A stretch of 64,000 nucleotides of DNA from Candidatus Poribacteria bacterium (GTDB lineage: Bacteria; Poribacteria; WGA-4E; WGA-3G): positions 1 to 64,000 of the forward strand of contig JAPOQK010000005.1 of the NCBI GenBank assembly GCA_026710795.1. The letters are read 5' to 3'. Positions within the stretch are counted from its first letter, which is position 1. Every line of letters starts with the position of its first letter. The translations under genes were made by a program, and so were the position numbers. Shown here in pieces: positions 57,620 through 64,000 of the stretch. The notes beneath the pieces were generated by a model. It was not told the DNA's origin. It worked only from the letters and a program-made list of their open reading frames with translations, and ran no database searches.

Positions 57620-58489
57620 TTATTTTAACTTAATGAAGTTTTCAATCACATTTTTCAAACCCCTTGGATCCAATTGTTCAAAAAATTTAGTGTTCTTAAT
57701 ACCCATAGCATTTAACCATGTTTTCCAATATGCTTGAATAATGTCAGAATCTTGGAAATGCATCACTCCATTTTCTTCGCGAAGTCGTATTTCAAGCATC
57801 AAGAATTTTATATTGAGATCACTGAAGTTTTTGACTGGTCGTAACCCTTCACTTCTGTTCTTTATCTTATTAACTGCTTCTGATTCATCGCGCAAAGTTC
57901 CAACCCTCATATATGTATCTTCGGGACGAATCGCTTCAATGTCAATATCAAAATTGAGGTAGCCATCAGAAAGACAGATTATCAAATTCTGGTGGTTTTT
58001 CGAGAAGGAAGACTCCGCTTTAGACCTAAACCAATCCCAAATATCTGAACCGGTTTGTGGGTGTTGCTGAACATGGTCATATAACTCAGGAATAGCATCA
58101 ATTAACTCCTGTTTCCTTTTTTGGAATTCAGGATTTTCGCTACGTTTTTTTGGTGCTGTAATTGTCAACTTGCTTATGATTTCATCGGAAGGATGCTTTG
58201 TTTTAGGTTGCTTTGGAACTGCAAGAGTAAGACTATGTGGAGTTTTTATTGTGCCGCCTTTCATGATGGTGGGTTCAACAAGTTTGTAAAACTGATCAAC
58301 AACCTCTTTTATAACGTTGATGTCTCTTTCTCTTTGGTCGGGATGTCTTTCTTTACAAACACGATCCGATGTATCAATAATCACAACGATGTTTACGGGA
58401 GCATCTGATACTTTACTATCCGAATAACTTACATTTAGGAAAATAAAAAATAGAATATATATTACTACGGTGATATTAATTCTTCTCAT
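57620..58489 (-). CDS. Secreted vWA-like protein, third gene of the GIY-YIG unit
   Basis: 289 aa. Signal peptide or anchor at 1-23. VNIVVIIDTSDRV resembles the first strand and MIDAS of a von Willebrand A domain, but the DxSxS loop is DTSDR, so metal binding is uncertain. LIICLSDGYLNF matches the later vWA strand. A helical tail follows. It starts 9 bp after the membrane-protein gene. It may interact with that protein at the membrane. Confidence 0.65.
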   Translation of the reverse strand: MRRINITVVIYILFFIFLNVSYSDSKVSDAPVNIVVIIDTSDRVCKERHPDQRERDINVIKEVVDQFYKLVEPTIMKGGTIKTPHSLTLAVPKQPKTKHPSDEIISKLTITAPKKRSENPEFQKRKQELIDAIPELYDHVQQHPQTGSDIWDWFRSKAESSFSKNHQNLIICLSDGYLNFDIDIEAIRPEDTYMRVGTLRDESEAVNKIKNRSEGLRPVKNFSDLNIKFLMLEIRLREENGVMHFQDSDIIQAYWKTWLNAMGIKNTKFFEQLDPRGLKNVIENFIKLK

Positions 58490-58498
58490 ATAAAACCT

Positions 58499-60064
58499 CT
58501 AAAATGTTTTAAGAGTTGTTTTGAAATTCTCAAGCGTCTGCTTCGCAAGTTCTTGAATCTCGGTGATTTGGTTTGAGATTTCCTGAGGTTGAAGATCGGT
58601 ACTACATTGTGCTACATACCGACACCATCCCGTCACGAATTCATTAGCCTGTGCTTCCATTTTCTTTATGTCAATAACCCTTTCGCGTTGTCCTTTTAAG
58701 TGTGCTTCGATCTCAGATTCACATCTGTCAATTTCCATTTGAAGGCTGTCAACCTGCTCGTTTAACAATTGGATTTCGTCTTGAATACTTTGGATTTCAG
58801 CATCTAAGCCAGCGATTTGGACTTCAATCGGATGCCGATATGTTTTTAGGAGCGACTCCGAATAGGTTCGTTTCTCTTCATCAAGTCGACTTAAACCTTC
58901 TTCTAAATTTTGGATTTCAGTATTTAAAGCAGATAATTCAACCAGTTTATCACTCTTTTCTGCTTTAATCTGCATTTCCACCTGCTTAGACTTGTCGTTT
59001 TGTGGGCGGATATTTTCCCATAACCCTAAAACCCAATGTAAACCGAAGCCTAAAAGGACTGAGGGACCAAAACCTAAGAGAAGGAAAAGGAAAAATAATC
59101 CCGCCTTACCTGACTCCCAAAAAGAATCCCAGTTAACATTTGTATTGCTTTCAGCTAAATCTTTTCTTGCTTGAACTATCTTTTCTGCGATGTCCAATCC
59201 AACTGCCGCTTCAACGGAGAAAGTCATAAATATGAAGAAAATAACCACAACCCATTTTGTCCGTTGTTTTGTCCATTTTTCAGAATACCAAGCTAGATGC
59301 GTTACAATTGCAAGAAAGATGAATATAGAAGGAAACATAAGAATCAACCATCTGCGCGGGTCCTCATCGCTGGATTGCCAAGATCTATCTAACGCCTTGT
59401 AGTCAATAAGAGCAGTTAAATCCATATCATCACTCGATTTGACAACTTTTTCCCCCGCAGACACATAAAAAAGATAGAGATAAAAGAATAGTGCAATAAC
59501 CGCAGCTGTGGCGAAACTCGAAAAAATTAATTTAGGAACCCTCTGTAATATATTAGAGACCCCGTGTCGTAATTTTGAAAACCAGTGTTCAGACTGCTGG
59601 TGAACCGCTCCATCCGTGTTCAAAGCATCTAATTCAACTTGAGTTGGTGATTCTAAATCTGTTTCGATTTTGGCTTTTTCTAATTTCTTGGATTCCATAT
59701 CCGAAATCTTTACTTCAATTTTTTCGTTTAGTTCCACAATACGTGAACCTTCCGATGTCTCCAAGATTTCTACTGGGGATTCCATTTTTACATTGAGCTC
59801 GGTTAATTCTACCTTCTTTATTTCAAGTTCTTTAGTTGCATCACGGATCGCATTTTGCCGCTGGACCTTCTGATCCTCAAGTACACTTTTATCCTCAACC
59901 AAAACCTCTATTTTTGCTTGAAAATAATCATCGGTAAATGCGATTTCAAGATTCTCATCACGGATAATGACATTAAGATGTTCTTGTAATGCCTCTGTTA
60001 TCCCTCTGCCCGCAGCTGCACAAGCAAAACCACTGTCTGCACTATAATGAGGTTTACCATTCAA
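58499..60064 (-). CDS. Membrane protein with cytoplasmic coiled coils, second gene of the GIY-YIG unit
   Basis: 521 aa. An N-terminal region with a coiled coil (about 55-150: EDKSVLEDQKVQRQNAIRDA and on), four membrane helices at about 180-203, 240-262, 270-290 and 322-347, then a long C-terminal coiled coil (about 360-480, rich in Glu/Leu/Lys). No enzymatic motif. The start overlaps the nuclease stop by 4 bp. The shape recalls SMC-like or DUF4407-type membrane proteins; family not assigned with certainty. Confidence 0.7.
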   Translation of the reverse strand: MNGKPHYSADSGFACAAAGRGITEALQEHLNVIIRDENLEIAFTDDYFQAKIEVLVEDKSVLEDQKVQRQNAIRDATKELEIKKVELTELNVKMESPVEILETSEGSRIVELNEKIEVKISDMESKKLEKAKIETDLESPTQVELDALNTDGAVHQQSEHWFSKLRHGVSNILQRVPKLIFSSFATAAVIALFFYLYLFYVSAGEKVVKSSDDMDLTALIDYKALDRSWQSSDEDPRRWLILMFPSIFIFLAIVTHLAWYSEKWTKQRTKWVVVIFFIFMTFSVEAAVGLDIAEKIVQARKDLAESNTNVNWDSFWESGKAGLFFLFLLLGFGPSVLLGFGLHWVLGLWENIRPQNDKSKQVEMQIKAEKSDKLVELSALNTEIQNLEEGLSRLDEEKRTYSESLLKTYRHPIEVQIAGLDAEIQSIQDEIQLLNEQVDSLQMEIDRCESEIEAHLKGQRERVIDIKKMEAQANEFVTGWCRYVAQCSTDLQPQEISNQITEIQELAKQTLENFKTTLKTF

Positions 60065-60492
60065 AATTGTTCCTCCTCTTTAGGTGCTGGTGTTCTCTTA
60101 TTGGAGAGTTTGCTAAAACGTGTCAGAAATTGTGATGTCCACTTTCTCCAAAGACTATCAGAACTAACACAATTGGCATGTGTTGGTTGGCGTTTATGAA
60201 CTTCTTTTAGTTTGTGTATTGCTTCTGACGGTTCTGGAAATGTAAAAAACTCACGATCTTTGTTAGGACGCGACTCAATGAGTTCTTGATGTATCAAGGT
60301 TTCAAGTTCCTTTGGATTGTCACATAATTCCTCATGAACAACATCAAAAGGCAGTGGTACACCAGTTCCGACCGTGCCATTATAGCCATGATAAAGTTGG
60401 TCTGCTCGATCTTGTGCAGTTTGCGTCTCCGTAAATCCGATTTTTACTAAGTCCGGCATTGCCTTATTCGTCAAGATATAAACACTTCCCAT
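60061..60492 (-). CDS. GIY-YIG nuclease (T5orf172 type), first gene of the unit
   Basis: 143 aa. GSVYILTNKAMPDLVKIGFT is the GIY-YIG core in its T5orf172/MUG113 variant (VYI...VKIG), and KELETLIHQELIES with REFFTFPEPSEAIHKL supplies the catalytic Glu region. ATAATTT...AAAGGAT precedes ATG (AAAGGA at about 5 nt). The domain usually sits in phage or anti-phage proteins. Here it leads an overlapping three-gene unit with a coiled-coil membrane protein and a secreted vWA-like protein. Confidence 0.82.
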   Translation of the reverse strand: MGSVYILTNKAMPDLVKIGFTETQTAQDRADQLYHGYNGTVGTGVPLPFDVVHEELCDNPKELETLIHQELIESRPNKDREFFTFPEPSEAIHKLKEVHKRQPTHANCVSSDSLWRKWTSQFLTRFSKLSNKRTPAPKEEEQF

Positions 60493-60552
60493 AAATTATC
60501 CTTTCATACGTATTATATTAAGGTGAGTTTCGGTATAATTATTTGAAACGGA

Positions 60553-60612
60553 TGCGGTTAGGAAACCGCGCCTACTAAGAATGTAGGAAGCGGAATGAAT
60601 TGCGCGCCTACA
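60553..60612. repeat. GTAGGCGCG-type palindromic repeat
   Basis: AACCGCGCCTAC...GTAGGAAGCGG and GCGCGCCTAC form overlapping half-palindromes related to the P2 family. They sit between the GIY-YIG unit and the ArgE-like gene. Confidence 0.45.
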
Positions 60613-60671
60613 ATGTTATAAATCTAAAGAACATGGGACTGTATGTCTTATTAATGGTTTCAACAGAGATA

Positions 60672-61796
60672 TTACGAAACGCAAAACCGATCAACAAACT
60701 TGCTAAAGATGTCGATTCCCTTCTCAAATTGATCTAATGCCATCCACTCATCAACGGTATGTGCTTGTAAAATACTTCCTGGTCCTATAATCACTGTTTC
60801 CATGTGCTTTGAAAAGACCGCTGCATCGGTGCTATACGCCACAGTATGCGGTTTCGTATCTCCAGTGATTTCAAGTGCTGCTTGGATAATATCAGCGTCA
60901 GGTGACGTGCGAACGGGACCAGCATTGATGAATAGATTGAATTCCAATCCGTATTTTTCAGCCGCTTCGCGTCCCCGATCAATCCATATTTGCGGTTCGT
61001 CACCCGGCATCGGACGGTAGTTTATATTACACACACTCATTGGTGAGGTGATGTTGGCGGTACACTCTCCATCACTGATGGTGATATTCCAATCTGTAAA
61101 GGGCGGGGTAAATTCAGAATTGAAATATTGAGAATCGGTTGTCAATTCTTGATGTATCTCTCGCATTTCTGAAAGAAACGGTATGAGTTTTAGATTTGCA
61201 TTGTCTCCTTCACCGGTGCTGCTGTGGGCTGCGCGTCCGTATGCAGTCACCGAAAAACGAACTGCACCTTTGTGGGCATAAACGGCTTTCAGCTCAGTCG
61301 GTTCCCCAACCACCCCGTATTGTGGAAATCCGTGCTGTTTGAACATCTCCGATTTTTCTTCAACAGCACTTGCACCAAAATAGCCGACCTCCTCATCAGC
61401 AGTGATAACCACATACAGTGGGGCATCTAACTCAGACACGGAATAACGAGACGCAACCTCAATCATACAAGCGACGCTGCCCTTCATATCGCAGCTGCCA
61501 CGACCATACATCTTATCGCCTACGATTCGCGCCTCAAAAGGGTTTTCTGACCAGCCAATCGCAGGAACGGTGTCTATATGTCCAAGAAGTGCGAGTCCAC
61601 CTTTATTGGTATTGCGTCCTTTACGACCAATCAGATTTACTTTCAGTACACCTGCGGGGTCATTATATTCCACACGTTCCACTTCGCAACCAACGGATTC
61701 CAACGTATCAGTAAGGAAGTCCATGACTTCAACGTTGCTTTCAGGGCTTACTGTGTCATAACCAATAAGTGTTTTAGTCAATTCTATTGCATTCAT
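60672..61796 (-). CDS. ArgE/DapE-family deacetylase (M20 peptidase)
   Basis: 374 aa. LALLGHIDTVPA (metal His and Asp), YGRGSCDMKGSVA (bridging Asp), TADEEVGYFGA (catalytic Glu) and the dimerisation domain start AVRFSVTAYGRAAHSS are present; the last His is in GPGSILQAHTVDEW. Closest in pattern to acetylornithine deacetylase, but M20 members act on many N-acyl amino acids. No arginine genes adjoin it. Confidence 0.88.
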   Translation of the reverse strand: MNAIELTKTLIGYDTVSPESNVEVMDFLTDTLESVGCEVERVEYNDPAGVLKVNLIGRKGRNTNKGGLALLGHIDTVPAIGWSENPFEARIVGDKMYGRGSCDMKGSVACMIEVASRYSVSELDAPLYVVITADEEVGYFGASAVEEKSEMFKQHGFPQYGVVGEPTELKAVYAHKGAVRFSVTAYGRAAHSSTGEGDNANLKLIPFLSEMREIHQELTTDSQYFNSEFTPPFTDWNITISDGECTANITSPMSVCNINYRPMPGDEPQIWIDRGREAAEKYGLEFNLFINAGPVRTSPDADIIQAALEITGDTKPHTVAYSTDAAVFSKHMETVIIGPGSILQAHTVDEWMALDQFEKGIDIFSKFVDRFCVS

Positions 61797-62029
61797 AGTT
61801 TTCTATTTTACTGAATGCTGTGTAGTTTGTCAATTCCTTTTTATCATAAAAGGTTTATTAGTTTTAGGGTTTTTGATTAGATTTTATCACAAACGTTCTT
61901 GTTCCTATTGCTTTTTTGAGGTGTTCAATCATTATTTGTCTCAACTAGGACTTGCCGTTTACAGGACCCCTAACATTGTATGGTAGGGTCTCTGTGTCCT
62001 GCCATATCCATCCTTTAAAAAGGAACACT

Positions 62030-62200
62030 GGAATACCAAACTCATAATCCTGTAAATCCTATAATCCGTGGAATGCCAAAAGGCATTCATACCCGACAAA
62101 TGCCATACGCGCATTTGGCGTTGATTTGGGGGAACGCCAACAGGCGTTCATACCGTTGATTTCTTGATTTGGTAAATCCTGGTTCAGGCAATCATAATTT
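62030..62200. repeat. 9-nt repeats and three P3 hairpins
   Basis: AATCCTGTA/AATCCTATA units lead into GGAATGCCAAAAGGCATTCATACC, CAAATGCCATACGCGCATTTGGCG and GGAACGCCAACAGGCGTTCATACC hairpins (family P3), then TAAATCCTGGTTCAGGCAAT. The upstream part of the 1-kb gap (61797-62029) holds only an imperfect GACCC/GGGTC hairpin near 61970-61995 and no gene. Confidence 0.6.
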
Positions 62201-62241
62201 AAAATACCAATATATATCCAATAAAACATTTACTTTTTAAT

Positions 62242-62270
62242 TTGACATCTACAAAAAGATACTATATAAT
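62242..62270 (+). promoter_or_regulatory. Perfect sigma-70 consensus promoter of putative RNA copy B
   Basis: TTGACA (62242-62247), 17-bp spacer, TATAAT (62265-62270), as in copy A. The spacer and flanks are also conserved (AGATACTATATAATTAACA in both). Confidence 0.8.
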
Positions 62271-62276
62271 TAACAT

Positions 62277-62640
62277 TTGTTTAGAATGTAGGATTATATC
62301 TGTGACACGAGTTGAGATACGTTAGAAGGAGGTATAAACACAAATTCACCAAGTGTGTAGTGCTTGGTTTTTGTGTCTAAGGGACTGTATATGGGGTTTC
62401 TAAATTTCCCAGCTTCATGTCTTACAAATTGTGAAGGTAGGTCAAGATAAGAAAAAGACTAAAAAGGAGCAAATAAAAAAAGCGAAATTCGCGTCACATT
62501 CCTTATCCTGACTGAATTCTTTAAGTCACAGGTGACGTGTAAAACGTCACAATTTATAGCACATACTGATAAACAACGTAAGGGTAAATTAACAGGTATA
62601 GGTTTGCTTCTCTCTACACGGTCTATAAGAGATTATATTG
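62277..62640 (+). ncRNA. Putative structured small RNA, copy B
   Basis: It shares with copy A the 5' block (TGTTTAGAATGTAG) and the core from TCGCGTCAC (62489) to ACGTCAC (about 62550). Here GTGACGT and ACGTCAC form a perfect 7-bp hairpin with a 5-nt loop. The variable middle carries its own strong stem, ACACAAA/TTTGTGT continued by ACCAAG/CTTGGT around 62339-62377. The 3' end is not defined. The next gene has its own promoter at 62705. Confidence 0.5.
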
Positions 62641-62704
62641 AATTGTGAAAAATATATCCGAAAATACTTAAAACCAAATAACCCTGTTGTCATCAAATTG
62701 TATC

Positions 62705-62733
62705 TTGACAAGATATAATGGAAAGATTAATAT
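62705..62733 (+). promoter_or_regulatory. Sigma-70 promoter of the TolB-like gene
   Basis: TTGACA (62705-62710), 17-bp spacer, TAATAT (62728-62733), about 110 bp before the coding start. Confidence 0.55.
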
Positions 62734-62843
62734 AAATATATGATGTGTATATCTAAATGAAGTTCTACAATATTCAACCTAATTTTCCTCAGAATATGCC
62801 GACTTTTATTGCAAACTGACTAAATAAAATATTGCTCTATTAT

Positions 62844-63845
62844 ATGGACTATAGACAAAAAATGCGAATTCTGCTATTATTTCAATACGGTTTCATTTTG
62901 ATGTTGACCCTCTTTTGCGGTATTGCGATTAATTCTGCGTTTTGTGACCCACAATCATTGATTGCATTTGCTTCTAATATTAATGGGAACTGGGACATTT
63001 ACCTTACAGATTCCAGTGGGAAGAAACCTGTAAATCTTACGCTCAATCCATCAGCCGATTACTACCCAATGTGGTCACCCGATGGGACTGAGATCGCATT
63101 TTTTTCAAGACGTGATAAAAACCACGAAATTTATGTGATGCACGCTGATGGCACAAATCAGAGAAGGTTGACACATCATCTAGCAACAGATAAAGCACCT
63201 TCATGGTCACCAGATGGCAAACGTTTGGCTTTTAGTTCAAATCGTGAAGGTCATTACAATATCTACATTTTAGAATTAAAAAGCCGTGTGGTAAAAAATA
63301 TCACTAAAAACAATTTCTCAGACGGTATACCTATTTGGTCACCAGATGGAAGATTTTTGGCTTTTCACTCACAACGTGACTTAAATTGGGATATATACAC
63401 CATTGATGTTACAAGCCGAGAAGAGCAACGATTAACACATCAACCATTGATGGATACATACCCAACGTGGTCACCTAATGGTAAGAATATATTATATGCT
63501 TCTATGCGGCAAGATGTGGATCAAGCCGATTTCGACCTCTACCTAATGGATGCTGAGGATGGTGGGAACAAAAAAGCACTCACTGATACACCAATTGATG
63601 AGGCAGTTCCATCGTGGTCACCTGATGGTAGTTTGATTGCATTTCAATCTGAAAAAGATGCACGATGGGTTATACATCTTATGAACGCAGATGGAAGTGA
63701 ACGTCGTGAGCTTATTAACAATAATGCTTGGGCAGCACAACCGAAATGGCAGGTTGGTACTGTAGGATTATCTATTGAACCCTCATTTTTACAATTTCAA
63801 CAATGGGGTAAACTTAAGACCCCGTACGAAGCCATCAATAACTAA
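62844..63845 (+). CDS. Secreted TolB-like (PD40) beta-propeller protein
   Basis: 333 aa from ATG 62844; ATG 62862 gives a neater signal peptide (MRILLLFQYGFILMLTLFCG) and cannot be excluded, and neither has a clear ribosome-binding site. Six PD40 blades repeat the pattern NWDIYLTD/PTWSPDGKRLAFSS. TolB-like propellers bind proteins or glycans in the periplasm. No Tol-Pal genes are beside it. Confidence 0.86.
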   Translation: MDYRQKMRILLLFQYGFILMLTLFCGIAINSAFCDPQSLIAFASNINGNWDIYLTDSSGKKPVNLTLNPSADYYPMWSPDGTEIAFFSRRDKNHEIYVMHADGTNQRRLTHHLATDKAPSWSPDGKRLAFSSNREGHYNIYILELKSRVVKNITKNNFSDGIPIWSPDGRFLAFHSQRDLNWDIYTIDVTSREEQRLTHQPLMDTYPTWSPNGKNILYASMRQDVDQADFDLYLMDAEDGGNKKALTDTPIDEAVPSWSPDGSLIAFQSEKDARWVIHLMNADGSERRELINNNAWAAQPKWQVGTVGLSIEPSFLQFQQWGKLKTPYEAINN

Positions 63846-63900
63846 AAGTGAACAAACGGTGCGTTATTCGTGTCGTATAGAATACAAAGGAGATGTTTAT

Positions 63901-64000
63901 ATGCGTAACATGATGTATGTTTTGAGTATATTATTAATTATCGGTATACTAATGTTGAACGGTGTTAGTTATAGTTATGATAGAGCAATTGAGGCAGAGA
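63901..64000 (+). CDS. Start of a secreted protein, cut by the window end
   Basis: ATG at 63901 with AAAGGAG 7 nt upstream, then a signal peptide (MRNMMYVLSILLIIGILMLN) and about a dozen more residues before the window ends. Continues beyond 64000; family unknown. Confidence 0.7.
   Translation, partial: MRNMMYVLSILLIIGILMLNGVSYSYDRAIEAE

Noticed and set aside
63110..63740. tolB of the Tol-Pal system
   Set aside because: Only the PD40 propeller pattern is shared; the N-terminal TolB domain and the tolQRA/pal neighbours are missing.

Overview
The window reads as an AT-rich chromosomal segment of an uncultured, diderm (Gram-negative-type) heterotrophic bacterium. Evidence for an LPS outer membrane is a Kdo transferase (52317-53603). 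A type-IX-like C-terminal sorting tail and dockerin repeats occur on secreted proteins. The mix of three phytanoyl-CoA-dioxygenase-family enzymes, two formylglycine sulfatases, ThuA, DUF1593 and LamG proteins, a NAGPA-domain protein and a giant WD40 protein is the flavour I associate with Candidatus Poribacteria or neighbouring sponge/marine lineages. That placement is inference; there is no rRNA or tRNA gene here to fix it.

Layout. 1-860: repeat-rich, no gene. 860-2059: secreted zinc-metalloprotease-like protein with a VHL-like tail. 2245-8387: general amino-acid ABC transporter aapJQMP followed by an SDR and a PhyH oxygenase. 8394-10266: overlapping ATPase/TOPRIM-like pair resembling phage-defence modules. 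10307-13317: tandem sulfatases, the second with a Tat leader. 13604-18385: GHMP (pantoate-type) kinase, a large membrane protein, a PfkB kinase and an ABC ATPase. 18507-21281: ECF sigma factor fused through one membrane helix to 14 WD40 repeats. 21274-22428 (-): tgt. 22440-23211: repeats and the first copy of a putative structured RNA. 23212-29329: RidA, fabV, a toxin-antitoxin-like pair, ThuA, PhyH, DUF1593 and LamG. 29509-31437: dnaK behind a sigma-54-type promoter. 32057-36086 (-): a TCA cluster of citrate-synthase-like gene, icd, a 45-aa membrane protein and mdh. 36713-39114: sugar isomerase plus a helical protein. 39227-43496 (-): three secreted paralogues sharing an N-terminal domain but with different C-terminal modules. 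43774-47062: SDR, aldo/keto reductase, PhyH and a CopD-like protein. 47157-51234 (-): a PaoABC-type molybdenum aldehyde oxidoreductase with a small Cys-rich protein. 51864-57555: trxA, waaA, secreted proteins, folB and moaDE. 57620-60492 (-): a three-gene unit of GIY-YIG nuclease, coiled-coil membrane protein and vWA-like secreted protein. 60672-61796 (-): ArgE-like deacetylase. 61797-62843: repeats and the second copy of the putative RNA. 62844-64000: TolB-like propeller and the start of another secreted protein.

Functional links. The Mo enzyme and molybdopterin synthase (moaDE) lie in the same window. Citrate synthase, isocitrate dehydrogenase and malate dehydrogenase form one minus-strand run. 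Transport (aap) is coupled to a redox pair (SDR and PhyH).

Most interesting unexplained structure: (1) two homologous intergenic loci (22681-23030 and 62242-62640), each with a perfect TTGACA-N17-TATAAT promoter and a conserved GTCAC/GTGAC hairpin core, likely a new small RNA; (2) a family of non-autonomous inverted-repeat elements with ATACCATTTCTRATA ends and exchangeable cores; (3) the GIY-YIG/coiled-coil/vWA operon; (4) the ATPase-TOPRIM pair; (5) a MoaD whose Gly-Gly is not at the C terminus.
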